DNA from: Stappia stellulata | GTDB taxonomy: Bacteria > Pseudomonadota > Alphaproteobacteria > Rhizobiales > Stappiaceae | Direction: 5' to 3' | DNA length: 64,000 nt | Assembly: GCF_020176715.1 (NCBI RefSeq) | Contig: NZ_JAIVMF010000001.1 | Coordinates: 372,001-436,000, forward strand | Part shown: positions 8,647 to 19,062 of the stretch, one piece after another | Numbering within the stretch: position 1 is the stretch's first letter | Layout: every line of letters starts with the position of its first letter | Made by a program: the position numbers and the translations under genes | Notes under the pieces: model-generated | What the model saw: the letters and a program-made list of their open reading frames with translations, nothing else | The model's database searches: none | What the model was told of the DNA's origin: nothing

Positions 8647-9972
8647 TCAGGCGCGCGTCACCTTGGCATGACTGGCCGGAAAGCGGCCGCGCGTGTCGAC
8701 GATCAGCTTGGCGTTCCGCCCGATCATCGCATAGTCGAAGGCGTCATGGTCGGTGGCGATGACCACGGCATCCATCGTTGCCACGGTCTGCGCGTCGGCT
8801 GTCAGGCTCTCGTGGTGCGATCCGTCCGCCAGCGTCAGTGCCGGCACATGCGGGTCGGCGTAGAAGACCTCGCCGCCTTTCGCGGCAATGCCTTCTATCA
8901 CCATGACGCTCGGGGATTCGCGCATGTCGTCGATGTTCTTCTTGAAGGCGACGCCGAGCACCAGCACCCGCGCGCCGTTCAGCGCCTTGCGCTCGCCATT
9001 GAGCGCATCCATCAGCTTTTCGACGATGAACTCGGGCATGTAGCGGTTGATCTCGCCGGCCAGCTCGATGAAGCGCGTGTGCACGCCGTATTCGCGCGCC
9101 TTCCACGTCAGATAAAACGGATCGACCGGAATGCAGTGCCCGCCGACGCCCGGCCCCGGATAGAAGGCCGTGAAGCCGAAGGGCTTGGTCGCAGCCGCGC
9201 GGATCACGTCGAAAATGTCGATGCCCATGCGGTCGGCGAGCGTCTTCATCTCGTTGACGAGGCCGATGTTCACCGCGCGGTGGATGTTTTCCAGCAGCTT
9301 GGTCATCTCCGCGACCCGCGTCGAGGCGACCGGGACCAGCGTGTCGACCGCTCCGCCGTAAAGCGCCTCGGCCGCGCGCAGGCAGTTGGCGGTCACGCCG
9401 CTCACCACCTTGGGGATCTGGCGAATGCTGAAGGAGGCATTTCCCGGATCCTCGCGCTCGGGCGAATAGACGACGAAAATATCCTCGCCGACGGTGAGGT
9501 CGTCGCGCGCCAGAACCGGGAGCATGTCGTCCTCGGTGGTTCCGGGATAGGTGGTCGATTCCAGCGCGATCACCTGACCGGGGCGCAAGTGCGGATGTAC
9601 GCTGCGCGCCGCTTCCAGAATGTAGCCGATATCGGGATCGTGGTATTTGCCGAGCGGTGTCGGTACGCAGATGATCAGCGCGTCACATGTGCCGGCCTGT
9701 TGGAAATCCGTCGTCGCGGTGAAGGGCGCGGAAAAGCGGACGCTTTCGCGCGTTTGCCCGACATAGCGGCGGAAACCGCCGTCGGCGTTCAGTTCCGCGA
9801 CCTTGCCCGCATCGACGTCGAAACCGACGACCGGGTGACCGAGCTCGCTGAAGCGGGAGGCCAGCGGCAGGCCGACATAGCCAAGGCCGATGATCCCGAT
9901 CACCGCGGAGCGGTCGGCCATGCGCGCGGCAAAGGCCTCAAGGGGGGGCGTTGACGTCATGTCCGCTGCCAT
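8647..9972 (-). CDS. wbpA: UDP-N-acetyl-D-glucosamine 6-dehydrogenase (WbpA-like)
   Basis: Oxidises UDP-GlcNAc to the uronic acid for surface polysaccharide synthesis; 441 residues. The N-terminal Rossmann motif is [14 protein letters not shown], the substrate-binding stretch [17 protein letters not shown] is typical of the WbpA/WecC/TviB branch, and the catalytic Cys is in [20 protein letters not shown] near residue 277. A C-terminal NAD-binding half contains [19 protein letters not shown]. The close match to WbpA-type proteins favours UDP-GlcNAc over UDP-Glc, and a separate UDP-glucose dehydrogenase occurs near 20 kb. The ATG at 9972 follows AGGA; an in-frame ATG at 9960 is an alternative. 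It lies downstream of manC and the phosphomannomutase gene on the same strand. Confidence 0.88.
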   Translation of the reverse strand: MAADMTSTPPLEAFAARMADRSAVIGIIGLGYVGLPLASRFSELGHPVVGFDVDAGKVAELNADGGFRRYVGQTRESVRFSAPFTATTDFQQAGTCDALIICVPTPLGKYHDPDIGYILEAARSVHPHLRPGQVIALESTTYPGTTEDDMLPVLARDDLTVGEDIFVVYSPEREDPGNASFSIRQIPKVVSGVTANCLRAAEALYGGAVDTLVPVASTRVAEMTKLLENIHRAVNIGLVNEMKTLADRMGIDIFDVIRAAATKPFGFTAFYPGPGVGGHCIPVDPFYLTWKAREYGVHTRFIELAGEINRYMPEFIVEKLMDALNGERKALNGARVLVLGVAFKKNIDDMRESPSVMVIEGIAAKGGEVFYADPHVPALTLADGSHHESLTADAQTVATMDAVVIATDHDAFDYAMIGRNAKLIVDTRGRFPASHAKVTRA

Positions 9973-10058
9973 CGGATCGATCCTGACCGGTCGTTGTGCT
10001 GAAGATTAGGGAGCACGACGCCATTGGCGCCGCCACCCGTCCGTTTTGCACAGTGCGC

Positions 10059-10093
10059 GGCCCTCGGCAAGGGCCGAGCGCCACCCGGCGCTC
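10059..10093. terminator. Two adjacent hairpins after the phosphomannomutase gene
   Basis: GGCCCT-CGGCA-AGGGCC (10059-10075) is directly followed by GAGCGCC-ACCC-GGCGCTC (10076-10093). Neither has a U-tract, so they may be an attenuating or 3'-end-stabilising structure rather than a classical terminator. Confidence 0.5.
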
Positions 10094-10132
10094 CCCGCAA
10101 GAGCGGAGACGGAACGACCGGCCCGGATCGGC

Positions 10133-11632
10133 CTAGAGGGTCTGGTTGTAGGCGCCGACTTCCGGGTTTTCGCGCAAGACCGTATCGACCGCCTTGAACA
10201 TCTCGTGCAGCCTGTCCTTTGAGACCGGGCTTTCGATCACCACCACAAGCTCCGGCTTGTTGGAGGAGGCGCGCACCAGTCCCCAGGTGCCGTCGTCGGC
10301 GACGACGCGCACACCGTTGACCGTGACCAGATCGACGATCTCGTGTCCGGCGATCGTCTCGCCCTTTTCCTTCATCGCCGTGAAGCGGGCGACGACGCGG
10401 TCGACCACCTCGTATTTGATCTCATCCGCGCAATGCGGCGACATCGTCGGCGAGCCCCAGGTCTTCGGCAGCGCCCGGCGCAGCTCCGCCATCGATTTGC
10501 CAGGGTTGCGGTCGAGCATGTCGAGGATGGCGATCGCCGACACCAGCCCGTCGTCGTAGCCGCGCCCGATCGGGGTGTTGAAGAAATAATGGCCGGACTT
10601 CTCGAAGCCGACGAGCGCGTTCAGTTCGTTCACCCGCCGCTTGATGTAGGAATGGCCGGTCTTCCAGTAGTCGGTCTTGGCACCGTTTGCCTGAAGCACC
10701 GGATCGGTGGCGAACAGGCCGGTCGATTTCACATCGACGACGAACTGGCAGTTCGGATGAAGCTCCGACAGGTCGCGCGCGAGCATGACACCGACCGTGT
10801 CGGCGAAAATCTCCGCCCCCTCGTCGTCGACCACACCGCAACGGTCGCCGTCGCCGTCGAAGCCGAGACCGACGTCCGCGCCGGTTTCGAGCACCTTGTC
10901 GCGAAGCGCGTGCAGCATCTTCATGTCTTCGGGATTGGGGTTGTAGCGCGGGAAGGTATGGTCCAGCTCGCAATCGAGCGGGATCACCTCGGCGCCGAGC
11001 GCCTCCAGCACGCGCGGCGCGAAGGCCCCGGCCGTGCCGTTGCCGCAAGCCGCGACCACCTTGATCGGCCGCGACAGCTTCGCCCGGTCGGTGAGATCCT
11101 TGATGTAGGTCTCGGCGAAGCCTTCGACGAAGCGATACCCGCCGCCGGACCCCTCGCGGAAGGCACCGGTCAGCACGATCTCCTTCAGGCGGCCCATTTC
11201 GTCCGGCCCGAAGGTCAGCGGCCGGTCGATGCCCATCTTCACGCCGGTCCAGCCGTTGTCGTTGTGAGAGGCGGTGACCATGGCGACCGCCGGAACGTCG
11301 AGAGCAAACTGCGCGAAATAGGCCATCGGCGACAGCGCCAGGCCAATATCATGGACACGCACGCCGCCGGCCATCAGTCCGGAAATCAGCGCCATCTTGA
11401 TGGCGGCGGAATAGCTGCGGAAGTCGTGGCCGACGACGATGTCGGGCCGCGTGCCGCGCTCGCGCATCAAGGTGGCGATCCCCATGCCGAGCGCCTGGAT
11501 GCCCATCAGGTTGATTTCCTTCTCGAACAACCAGCGGGCATCGTATTCGCGAAAACCGGTGGGCTTCACCATCGGCTGCGATTCATAGGCGTAGGTATTG
11601 GGCGTCAATTCGGCGACGGGAACGCTCAGCAT
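10133..11632 (-). CDS. manB: Phosphomannomutase/phosphoglucomutase
   Basis: Interconverts mannose-6-P and mannose-1-P (and probably the glucose phosphates), feeding GDP-mannose and UDP-glucose synthesis. It has 499 residues with the phosphohexomutase landmarks: the catalytic phosphoserine loop VTASHNDNGWTGVKMG, the Mg-binding loop GFDGDGDRCGVVD, the sugar-binding loop GFEKSGHYFF, and a C-terminal phosphate-binding domain (LVRASSNKPELVVVIES). The ATG at 11632 has GAGGA eight bases upstream; the frame extends further but overlaps manC. It is 70 bp downstream of manC and very likely in the same transcript. Confidence 0.93.
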   Translation of the reverse strand: MLSVPVAELTPNTYAYESQPMVKPTGFREYDARWLFEKEINLMGIQALGMGIATLMRERGTRPDIVVGHDFRSYSAAIKMALISGLMAGGVRVHDIGLALSPMAYFAQFALDVPAVAMVTASHNDNGWTGVKMGIDRPLTFGPDEMGRLKEIVLTGAFREGSGGGYRFVEGFAETYIKDLTDRAKLSRPIKVVAACGNGTAGAFAPRVLEALGAEVIPLDCELDHTFPRYNPNPEDMKMLHALRDKVLETGADVGLGFDGDGDRCGVVDDEGAEIFADTVGVMLARDLSELHPNCQFVVDVKSTGLFATDPVLQANGAKTDYWKTGHSYIKRRVNELNALVGFEKSGHYFFNTPIGRGYDDGLVSAIAILDMLDRNPGKSMAELRRALPKTWGSPTMSPHCADEIKYEVVDRVVARFTAMKEKGETIAGHEIVDLVTVNGVRVVADDGTWGLVRASSNKPELVVVIESPVSKDRLHEMFKAVDTVLRENPEVGAYNQTL

Positions 11633-11702
11633 GCGTTTATCCTCAAGACTGTGTGCCGGGCGGTGCCGGCTTTGCAAAATAGGGTTGCCAGGATGCCCGG
11701 GC

Positions 11703-13109
11703 TCAAGTCGCGTCCGGCGTCTCGCCGGAATATCGGACGATGTCGTCGTCCCCGATATAGGTGCCGGACTGGATCTCGATGACACGTGCCGGCACGCGGC
11801 CGGGATTGGCGAGGCGGTGGCGCGCCCCGACCGGCACATAGGCCGACTGGTTCTCGGTCATCAGCCGGGTTTCGCCGTCGATGGTGATCGCCAGCGTGCC
11901 GGAGACAACCACCCAGTGCTCCGCGCGATTGACATGGCTTTGCAGCGACATGCTCTCGCCGGGCTTGATCTCGATTTCCTGCACCTGGAAGCGATCGCCA
12001 CGGGCGATCTCCTCGCGCGCGCCCCAGGGCCGGTACCGCTTGCGGTGCTCGCGCGTCTCGCGCCGGTCGTCGCGCTGGAGCTCCTCCACGACGCTCTTCA
12101 CGTCCTGGGCATGCGCCTTGTCGGCAACCAGCACCGCATCCTTTGTGGCGACCACCATCACATGGTCGAGGCCGACCACGGAGACCAATGCGCCGTCACT
12201 CACGACCAGACTGTCGCGCGATTTCACGAAGATCGCCTCGCCGAGCGTGCTGTTGCCCTCGTCCGTCTTGTCGAGCGCCTCCCACACGGCCGACCAGGAG
12301 CCGAGATCGCTCCAGCCCGGGTCGGTGGGTACGCAGGATATGCGGTCCGACTTTTCCATGATCGCATAGTCGATGGAGATGTTGGGCACGGCGGAAAAAC
12401 TCTCCACCCCGAGACGCAGGAAGTCGAGGTCCGGTGTCGCCGCGGAGAGCGCATCCCGCACACGGGCCAGCACCTGCGGGCAGTGCTTTTCGAACTCGGC
12501 GATCATCGTCGCGGCGGAAAACAGGAAGATGCCGGCATTCCAGACATGATCTCCCGAGGCGAGAAAGGCCTTGGCGCGCTCAAGATCCGGCTTTTCGACA
12601 AAGGCGGCCACGGGCCGCACGGGCCCCTCGCCCTCCTCCAGGCGAATGTAGCCATAGCCGGTGTTGGGTTCGCTGGGGCGGATGCCGAAGGTGACGATAC
12701 GGCCGGCCCTGGCGGCCGGGATCGCATGATCGACCGCCCGCGCGAAGGCGTCCGTGTCGCGCACCAGATGATCGGAAGGGGCAAGCAGCACGAGCGCGTC
12801 GGGATCCGCGGCCAGGGCGGTCAGCGCCGCAACGGCGGCCGGAGCCGCAGTGTTGCGTCCGACCGGCTCCAGCACGATGGTGCCGGTCCCGTTTTCGGCC
12901 GTGGCCATCTGTTCGCCGACCAGAAACCGGTGCTCGGCATTTGCGATGACGATGGGCGACGCGTATCGGCCATCCGCGAAGCGCCGCAGGGTCTTTTGAA
13001 ACAGGCTTTCACCGTCGAACAGCGGCAGAAACTGCTTGGGGCGCAGGGAACGCGACAGCGGCCAAAGTCGCGACCCGGATCCGCCGGACAAGATGCAAGG
13101 TATGATCAC
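11703..13109 (-). CDS. manC: Mannose-1-phosphate guanylyltransferase / mannose-6-phosphate isomerase
   Basis: A bifunctional type II enzyme making GDP-mannose, 468 residues. The N-terminal nucleotidyltransferase has the pyrophosphorylase signature LSGGSGSRLWPLSRSLRPKQFLPL and the sugar-binding FVEKPDLERAKAFL. The C-terminal cupin isomerase domain has RPWGAREEI, QEIEIKPGESMSLQSHVNRAEHW (in part) and VPVGARHRLANPG. GTG at 13109 is preferred (AAGG just upstream, N-terminus aligned to the family); an in-frame TTG at 13148 would add 13 residues. It starts a minus-strand run manC-manB-wbpA that supplies precursors for mannose- and GlcNAcA-containing polysaccharide. Confidence 0.92.
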   Translation of the reverse strand: MIIPCILSGGSGSRLWPLSRSLRPKQFLPLFDGESLFQKTLRRFADGRYASPIVIANAEHRFLVGEQMATAENGTGTIVLEPVGRNTAAPAAVAALTALAADPDALVLLAPSDHLVRDTDAFARAVDHAIPAARAGRIVTFGIRPSEPNTGYGYIRLEEGEGPVRPVAAFVEKPDLERAKAFLASGDHVWNAGIFLFSAATMIAEFEKHCPQVLARVRDALSAATPDLDFLRLGVESFSAVPNISIDYAIMEKSDRISCVPTDPGWSDLGSWSAVWEALDKTDEGNSTLGEAIFVKSRDSLVVSDGALVSVVGLDHVMVVATKDAVLVADKAHAQDVKSVVEELQRDDRRETREHRKRYRPWGAREEIARGDRFQVQEIEIKPGESMSLQSHVNRAEHWVVVSGTLAITIDGETRLMTENQSAYVPVGARHRLANPGRVPARVIEIQSGTYIGDDDIVRYSGETPDAT

Positions 13110-13254
13110 GCTTCGCCTTTCGCGGTTTTCGTCATCGGAGCGCGGCAAGCCACGCCTGGCACCCTTGATGCCCGACCGCGTCCTGAAAAGACGTTAACCG
13201 CGAACGCGCGCCTGCGAAACCGGGCGCGGTCGAAAACAAGCCCCCCAGGCTGTG

Positions 13255-14016
13255 TCAGCCGCGCGAGGAGCGGTGCGCCCATCCGGTCATGCGCATCTCC
13301 AGCCAGGCCATCATCGCATACATGACGATGCCGAGCACCGCGAGCGCCATCAGCCCCGCCCAGACGAGCGGCACGTTGAACTGCGATTGCGCCGCCAGCA
13401 TCATGTGGCCGATGCCGGAATTGGCCGCCACGGTCTCGGAAATCACCGAGCCGACGAAAGCGAGCGTGATGGCGACCTTCAGCGAGCCAAAGAAATAGGG
13501 CATCGAGCGCGGAATGCCGACCTTGAGCATGATGTCGAGCTTCTTTGCCCCAAGCGCCCGCAGCACGTCCTCCATTTCCGGCTCGATGGTGGCAAGACCC
13601 GTCGCCACATTGACCACGATGGGAAAGAAGGCGATCAGGAAGGCCGTCAGCACGGCGGGCACCGTCCCGATGCCGAACCAGATGACGAGGATCGGCACGA
13701 CCGCGACCTTGGGCACGGAATTAAAGCCGATCATCAGCGGATAGAGCCCGGCGTAGATCGCCCGGCTCCAGCCGATCGCAAGGCCGAGCGCCAGTCCACC
13801 GACGACCGCGAGCAGGAAGCCCAGCGTCGTCGTGAACAGCGTCTGCAGGGAATTGGTCCAGATCACCGGCCAGTATTTGACGGTGGCGACCCAGATGTCG
13901 GACGGCGCCGGCAGGATGAAGAACGCGATGTCGAAGGCGCGCACGACGCCTTCCCACACAACGAACAGGCCGATGGTCCAGATCCACGGGGCGGCCTTGA
14001 TCCACTTGTCGGTCAT
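13255..14016 (-). CDS. ABC transporter permease (SsuC/TauC/ThiX-like)
   Basis: A 253-residue inner-membrane permease of the binding-protein-dependent type, with about six hydrophobic segments beginning with WIWTIGLFVVWEGVV. The cytoplasmic EAA loop that docks the ATPase is ALGAKKLDIMLKVGIPRSMPYF. Its ATG overlaps the ATPase stop by four bases (ATGA). The family moves small organic solutes such as sulfonates, taurine or pyrimidine precursors; the substrate is not evident. It is third in a binding protein-ATPase-permease operon. Confidence 0.9.
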   Translation of the reverse strand: MTDKWIKAAPWIWTIGLFVVWEGVVRAFDIAFFILPAPSDIWVATVKYWPVIWTNSLQTLFTTTLGFLLAVVGGLALGLAIGWSRAIYAGLYPLMIGFNSVPKVAVVPILVIWFGIGTVPAVLTAFLIAFFPIVVNVATGLATIEPEMEDVLRALGAKKLDIMLKVGIPRSMPYFFGSLKVAITLAFVGSVISETVAANSGIGHMMLAAQSQFNVPLVWAGLMALAVLGIVMYAMMAWLEMRMTGWAHRSSRG

Positions 14017-14804
14017 GCCGCGGCCCTTGCGTCTGCGATATGCGCACGAAGCTCGTGCACGATGTCGTTGAACTTTGCTTCATAGGTCAGGTCGATCGGC
14101 CGCGGGCGCGGGAACGACACCTCGCGTTCCACAATGATGCGCCCCGGTCGCGCGCTCATCACGAAGACGCGGTCGGCGAGAAACACCGCCTCGCGCAGGT
14201 CATGGGTCACCAGGATCGTGGTGAAGCCCTTTTCCGCATGGAGGTCGCGCATCACCTGCCACAGTTCCTCGCGGGTGAAGGCGTCGAGCGCACCGAACGG
14301 CTCGTCGAGCATCAGCAGCTCAGGATCATGCACCAGGGCGCGGCACAGGTTGGCGCGCTGCTGCATGCCGCCGGACAATTGCCAGGGAAACTTGTCGCCG
14401 AAGCCCTTCAGGCCGACCACCGTCAGAAGATCCTCCGCCAGCGCCTCATAGGCGGCCCGCTCGCGCGACAGCCTGCGGCGGTGCGGCTGGACGATCTCCA
14501 GCGGCAGCATCACGTTCTTCAAAGTGGTGCGCCAGGGCAGCATGGAGGGGTTCTGAAACGCCATTCCGGCCATGGAGACCGGACCGTCCACCTCCTTGTG
14601 GGCAACCTCGACGGTTCCGGCCTGCGGCCGGATCAGCCCGGTGGCGAGCTTCATCAAGGTGGACTTGCCGCAGCCGGACGGGCCGACAACAGCGGCGAAC
14701 TCGCCCTTCTTCACGGTCATCGACAGCCCGTCGAGAGCAAGCGTGCCATCTCCGCCCGGCCCATAGGCGAGGCGGATGTCATTCAATTCAACAAAGCCGG
14801 TCAC
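14013..14804 (-). CDS. ABC transporter ATP-binding protein (SsuB/TauB-like)
   Basis: The ATPase subunit, about 263 residues. Walker A is GPSGCGKST, the Q-loop is FQNPSMLPWR, the ABC signature is LSGGMQQRANLCRAL, Walker B is LLMLDEPFGALD and the switch His is in VTHDLREAV. Starts are weak: GTG at 14804 fits the family N-terminus, and TTG at 14825 would add seven residues. It is stop-start coupled with the downstream permease gene. It works with the periplasmic protein at 14.9-15.9 kb. Confidence 0.92.
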   Translation of the reverse strand: MTGFVELNDIRLAYGPGGDGTLALDGLSMTVKKGEFAAVVGPSGCGKSTLMKLATGLIRPQAGTVEVAHKEVDGPVSMAGMAFQNPSMLPWRTTLKNVMLPLEIVQPHRRRLSRERAAYEALAEDLLTVVGLKGFGDKFPWQLSGGMQQRANLCRALVHDPELLMLDEPFGALDAFTREELWQVMRDLHAEKGFTTILVTHDLREAVFLADRVFVMSARPGRIIVEREVSFPRPRPIDLTYEAKFNDIVHELRAHIADARAAA

Positions 14805-14891
14805 GGAACGTCTTTCGGATTTCAAGGCGGATCCGGCGTCCTCGCCGCAAGGCGAAAACGCCGGAAACCAGTTGGGACAAGTCCCGTCGGC

Positions 14892-15902
14892 TCAGCGCAC
14901 CATCCGCTCTTCGACCGGCGGCAGGTAGGAGGGATCGAACACCCGCTCCGGCGCCGGCGGCGTGTCGCTCACGCCCATGGAGGTCTTGAGATACTCCATC
15001 GACTTGGCAAGCTTGGCCATGTCGACGCCGCCGATGCCGTTCTCGCGAACCGCGGGCGTTGCGATGGACCCGGCGACCGCCATCTCGATCCGGTCGATCT
15101 CGGTCGCCTCGTCGAGCACGCCGTTGCGCTTCAGGACGTAGGGGACAGACGCCGCCGGATCCGCGATGGTGTCCTGGAAGCCGCGGATGAGCGCCTTCAG
15201 GAAGCCCTTCACGGCCTCCGGATTTTCCTCGGCGAACTGGGTGTTGACCATCACCACGTTGCCGTAGAGATCGAGGCCGTTCTCGGCCATCAGGATCAGC
15301 GCGATGTCGTCATCCGCAACGCCCTGGGCCTTGAGGTTGATGACGGAGGAAAAGGAAAAGCCGAAGATCGCGTCGACCTGACCCTGGGCGAGCATCGGCT
15401 CGCGCACCGGAAAGCCGACATTCTCGATGGTGATACCGGACGTGTCGATGCCGGCGACCTCGACGAAGGCCGGCCACTGGCCGAAGGCCGCGTCGGGCGG
15501 CGGCGCGCCGAGCGTCTTGCCCTCAAGCGACTTGGGATCTTCGGTGACGCCCTGGCTTTTGCGGCCGATCACGGCGAAGGGCGGGCGCTCATAGGCCATC
15601 ATCACGGCCTTGACGTTGAGATCGGCCTGCTCGTCCATCAGCTTGATCAGCGCATTGATGTCGCCGAAGCCCATGTCGTAGGTGCCGGTCGCCACGCGCG
15701 GGATCGATTCGCGCGAGCCGGCGCCGCTGTCGATCGTGACCGAAAGCCCCTCCTCCGCGAAATACCCCTTGTCCTGGGCGATGAAGAAGGGCGCGGCCGG
15801 CGCCTCGAACTTCCAATCGAGCGTGAACTTGATCTCCGTCTCGGCCATGGCCGACGGCGCGGTCAGGGTCAAGGCAAGCGCAATTCCAAACAGTCGACGC
15901 AT
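14892..15902 (-). CDS. ABC transporter substrate-binding protein (NMT1/THI5/SsuA-like)
   Basis: A periplasmic solute receptor of 336 residues. A Sec signal peptide (MRRLFGIALALTLTAPSAMA) is followed by the NMT1/THI5-like opening EIKFTLDWKFEAPAAPFFIAQDKGYFAEEGL and the loop GTYDMGFGDINALI. Similar proteins bind pyrimidine precursors of thiamine, riboflavin, taurine or sulfonates. No TPP or FMN riboswitch is apparent upstream, so the substrate stays open; the adjacent sulfate-activation genes make a sulfonate possible but are weak evidence. The ATG at 15902 follows GGGGA; an in-frame GTG lies four codons upstream. Confidence 0.88.
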   Translation of the reverse strand: MRRLFGIALALTLTAPSAMAETEIKFTLDWKFEAPAAPFFIAQDKGYFAEEGLSVTIDSGAGSRESIPRVATGTYDMGFGDINALIKLMDEQADLNVKAVMMAYERPPFAVIGRKSQGVTEDPKSLEGKTLGAPPPDAAFGQWPAFVEVAGIDTSGITIENVGFPVREPMLAQGQVDAIFGFSFSSVINLKAQGVADDDIALILMAENGLDLYGNVVMVNTQFAEENPEAVKGFLKALIRGFQDTIADPAASVPYVLKRNGVLDEATEIDRIEMAVAGSIATPAVRENGIGGVDMAKLAKSMEYLKTSMGVSDTPPAPERVFDPSYLPPVEERMVR

Positions 15903-16015
15903 ATCAGTCCCCACTGGCTTTGTTCTTCGCCGGTGAGAGTGCCAAGCGACTGCCTATCAATCAAGCAGATTTTGGGTGAGCCCAACTTTTCAGCAAAGCC
16001 GATCATTTCCGAGGC

Positions 16016-16049
16016 ATCCCGCTCCGCGCACGTCGATGCGGAGCGGGAT
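16016..16049. terminator. Perfect 12-bp hairpin after cysNC
   Basis: ATCCCGCTCCGC (16016-16027) pairs exactly with GCGGAGCGGGAT (16038-16049) around a 10-nt loop, just past the cysNC stop. No long T-run follows on the minus strand, so it may act as a weak terminator or an mRNA end protector. Confidence 0.65.
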
Positions 16050-16061
16050 TTGCGGCCGGGT

Positions 16062-17945
16062 CTAGAGGTCGAGGTAGCGGATCACCTCATCGGCAAGCGC
16101 CTCCGGGTCGGCGCCGTCGGTGTTCAAAACGATCTCCGGCGACTGCGGCTCCTCGTAGGGGCTGTCGATGCCGGTGAAGTTGCGGATCTCGCCGGCACGG
16201 GCTTTCTTGTAGAGCCCCTTGGGATCGCGCGCTTCCGCCACCGCGAGCGGGGCGTGCACGTGGATCTCGACGAATTCGCCAGGCTTGAACAGATCCCGCG
16301 CCATTTGCCGGTCGGAGCGGAATGGCGAGATGAAGGACACCAGCGTGATCAGCCCTGCCTCGGTGAAGAGTTTCGCCACCTCGCCGACACGGCGGATGTT
16401 TTCCACCCGGTCGGCCTCGGAGAAACCGAGATCCTTGTTCAGCCCGTGTCGCACGTTGTCGCCGTCGAGCAGGAAAGTCAGCCGTCCCGTCGCATGCAGC
16501 CGTTGCTCGACCAGATTGGCGACCGTGGACTTGCCCGCCCCGGACAGGCCGGTGAACCACAGGACCCTCGGCGTCTGCCCGGTCAAGGCGGCGCGCGCGG
16601 AGCGGTCGATATCGAAGGCCTGACGGTGAATGTTGTCGGCCTTGCGCAGCGCCTTCCAGATCATGCCCGCCGCCACCGTATGGTTGGTCAGCGGGTCGAT
16701 CAGCACGAAAGACCCCATGTCGCGGTTGACCTCATAGGGATCGAAGGCGACCGGCGACGACAGGGCCAGCTCGCAATAGCCGATGCCGTTGAGCGCAAGC
16801 GTCTCGACGTCCTCATGCTGCAACGTATTGACGTCGATGCCGTGATCGATGCGCGTCACGCTGGCCGAGGCAAGCCGCTTTCCGACCTTGATGGCGTAGC
16901 TGCGGCCGGGTACGAGCGGCCGGTCGTCCATCCAGATCAGATGCGCGCCGATGCGATCGGCAACCTCAGGACGCTGGTCTGGCGCGCAGAGCACATCGCC
17001 GCGCGAGATATCGACCTCCTCGCGCAGGGTGAGCGTCACCGCGTCGCCGGCGAGCGCTTCGTCGAGATCGCCGTTCATCGTGGCGATGCGCTCGACGGTC
17101 GCCGTGCGACCGGAGGCGGCAACGCTGATCCGGTCGCCGGGGCGGATCCGTCCGCCAACAAGCGTGCCGCAATAGCCGCGAAAGTCGAGGTTGGGCCGGT
17201 TCACCCATTGCACCGGCATGCGGAACGGGCCGTCGAACGCCTCCGAGGCCACCTCGATGCTTTCCAGATGGGAGAGAAGCGTCGGCCCGTCGTACCAGTC
17301 CATCGCCGTCGCGCGCGCCGTGACATTGTCGCCCGTCAGGGCGGACATCGGGATCACCTGAAGGGTCTCGAAACCGAAGCCTTCCGCAAAGGCCCGGTAG
17401 TCTTCCGAAATCCGCTCGAAGACCGCCTCGTCATTGTCGACGAGATCCATCTTGTTGACCGCGACGACGACGTGGCGAATGCCCAGAAGCGACACGATGA
17501 AGGAATGCCGGCGGGTCTGCTGCAAAACGCCCTTGCGCGCGTCGATCAGGATCACAGCGAGATCGGAGTTGGAGGCGCCCGTCGCCATGTTGCGGGTGTA
17601 TTGCTCGTGGCCGGGCGTGTCGGCGACGATGAACTTGCGGGCATCGGTCGCAAAAAAGCGATAGGCGACATCGATGGTGATCCCCTGCTCGCGTTCGGCT
17701 TCCAGGCCGTCGACGAGCAGCGCGAGATCGATGTTCTCGCCCTGGGTGCCATACTTTCGAGAATCGTTTCGAAGGGCTGCAACCTGATCCTCCAGCACCA
17801 GCTTGGTGTCGTGAAGAAGCCGGCCGATCAGCGTCGACTTGCCGTCGTCGACGCTGCCGCAGGTGAGAAAGCGCAAGAGCCCCTTCTGGTCGTGATCGTC
17901 GAGCAGGCTCGTCACGGGCCGGGACAGAGACGGAAGCTGGTTCAT
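16062..17945 (-). CDS. cysNC: Bifunctional sulfate adenylyltransferase subunit 1 / adenylylsulfate kinase
   Basis: A 627-residue fusion of CysN (the GTPase that drives APS synthesis with CysD) and CysC (APS kinase making PAPS). The CysN part has [32 protein letters not shown] and NKMDLVDN. From about residue 450 the CysC part has [36 protein letters not shown] and [13 protein letters not shown]. The protein activates sulfate for cysteine synthesis or, through PAPS, for sulfotransferases (as in rhizobial NodQ). The ATG lies 10 bp after cysD, with GAGGATCC as ribosome-binding site. cysQ nearby would remove the PAP by-product. Confidence 0.96.
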   Translation of the reverse strand: MNQLPSLSRPVTSLLDDHDQKGLLRFLTCGSVDDGKSTLIGRLLHDTKLVLEDQVAALRNDSRKYGTQGENIDLALLVDGLEAEREQGITIDVAYRFFATDARKFIVADTPGHEQYTRNMATGASNSDLAVILIDARKGVLQQTRRHSFIVSLLGIRHVVVAVNKMDLVDNDEAVFERISEDYRAFAEGFGFETLQVIPMSALTGDNVTARATAMDWYDGPTLLSHLESIEVASEAFDGPFRMPVQWVNRPNLDFRGYCGTLVGGRIRPGDRISVAASGRTATVERIATMNGDLDEALAGDAVTLTLREEVDISRGDVLCAPDQRPEVADRIGAHLIWMDDRPLVPGRSYAIKVGKRLASASVTRIDHGIDVNTLQHEDVETLALNGIGYCELALSSPVAFDPYEVNRDMGSFVLIDPLTNHTVAAGMIWKALRKADNIHRQAFDIDRSARAALTGQTPRVLWFTGLSGAGKSTVANLVEQRLHATGRLTFLLDGDNVRHGLNKDLGFSEADRVENIRRVGEVAKLFTEAGLITLVSFISPFRSDRQMARDLFKPGEFVEIHVHAPLAVAEARDPKGLYKKARAGEIRNFTGIDSPYEEPQSPEIVLNTDGADPEALADEVIRYLDL

Positions 17946-17955
17946 GACGGGATCC

Positions 17956-18861
17956 TCAGAAGTAGCCTTCGCGCTTTTTCTTTTCCATCGACGCGGCTTC
18001 GTCGTGATCGATCAACCGCCCCGAGCGTTCCGACGTGCGGGCGATCAGCATTTCGGTGACGATGCCGTCCAGCGTGTCGGCCTCCGATTCCATCGCGGCA
18101 GTCAGCGGGTAGCAGCCAAGCGTGCGGAAGCGCACACGGCGCAGCTCCGGCGTCTCGCCGGCGGCGAGCGGCATCCGCTCGTCGTCAACCATCACCAGCA
18201 TTCCGTCGCGTTCGACAACGGGTCGCTCGGCCGCGTAGTAGAGCGGCACGATCGGGATGTTTTCCGCGCGGATGTACTGCCAGATATCGAGTTCGGTCCA
18301 ATTGGAGAGCGGGAAGACCCGCAAGGATTCCCCGCGCCGCACCCTGGTGTTGAAGACCGACCAGAGTTCGGGACGCTGGTTCTTCGGGTCCCAGCCGTGC
18401 TGCGGCGTTCGGAATGAGAAAATCCGCTCCTTCGCCCGCGACTTTTCCTCGTCGCGGCGCGCGCCGCCGAAGGCCGCGTCGAACCCGTGGAGATCGAGGG
18501 CCTGCTTGAGCGCCTCGGTCTTCATGACCTGGGTGTAGAAAGACGCGCCGTGATCGAAGGGGTTTACGCCGTCGGCAAGCCCCTGCGTGTTGGTATGGGT
18601 CAGAAGCTCCATACCCGCCTCGCGCGCCATGCGGTCGCGAAACTCGATCATCTCGCGGAACTTCCAGGTGGTGTCGATGTGAAGCAGCGGAAACGGCGGC
18701 GGCGCGGGATAAAAGGCCTTGCGCGCAAGATGCAGCATGACGCTGGAATCCTTGCCGATCGAATAGAGCATCACCGGGCGGGCCATCTCCGCGACGACCT
18801 CGCGAATGATCTCGATGGACTGCGCTTCAAGGCGATGAAGCTGGCTGGCGCGATTGGACAC
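17956..18861 (-). CDS. cysD: Sulfate adenylyltransferase subunit 2
   Basis: A PP-loop ATPase forming adenylyl sulfate from ATP and sulfate; 301 residues, the usual CysD size. The PP-loop motif is [18 protein letters not shown], followed by [21 protein letters not shown] (in part) and the C-terminal family ending [14 protein letters not shown] at 18861 is chosen because AGGAG lies six bases upstream and the N-terminus then matches the family; an in-frame GTG at 18921 would add 20 atypical residues. It is the first gene of the cysD-cysNC pair. Confidence 0.95.
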   Translation of the reverse strand: MSNRASQLHRLEAQSIEIIREVVAEMARPVMLYSIGKDSSVMLHLARKAFYPAPPPFPLLHIDTTWKFREMIEFRDRMAREAGMELLTHTNTQGLADGVNPFDHGASFYTQVMKTEALKQALDLHGFDAAFGGARRDEEKSRAKERIFSFRTPQHGWDPKNQRPELWSVFNTRVRRGESLRVFPLSNWTELDIWQYIRAENIPIVPLYYAAERPVVERDGMLVMVDDERMPLAAGETPELRRVRFRTLGCYPLTAAMESEADTLDGIVTEMLIARTSERSGRLIDHDEAASMEKKKREGYF

Positions 18862-19062
18862 GATCTGCTCCTGAAGCCGGGAGCCGGGCCCGCCCGGAAA
18901 CCAGGCAGGCCGCTCCGACACTGTGACTGAGCCGGACGCGCCAAGGCGCTTCTCCGGATCACCCGTCCGTATGGCTCGGGCTCAGGTTCACAATTACGGT
19001 CAGGACAATGTCAGGGCGAGGAACAGGATTGCGGACAAATGCCGCGCGGTAAAAAATCTCTG

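Noticed and set aside
5181-8762. Very long open frame (about 1190 codons) on the plus strand opposite ileS
   Set aside because: It lies wholly antisense to ileS, has Arg/Asp/Val/His-rich composition typical of the complement of GC-rich genes, and contains no recognisable motif or ribosome-binding site.
15903-16015. TPP or FMN riboswitch upstream of the NMT1/THI5-like binding-protein gene
   Set aside because: No CTGAGA-type THI box or RFN core is present in this short leader.
14040-18059. About 1340-codon plus-strand open frame
   Set aside because: It is antisense to the ABC transporter genes and cysNC, all of which have clear family motifs; this is a shadow of high-GC codon bias.
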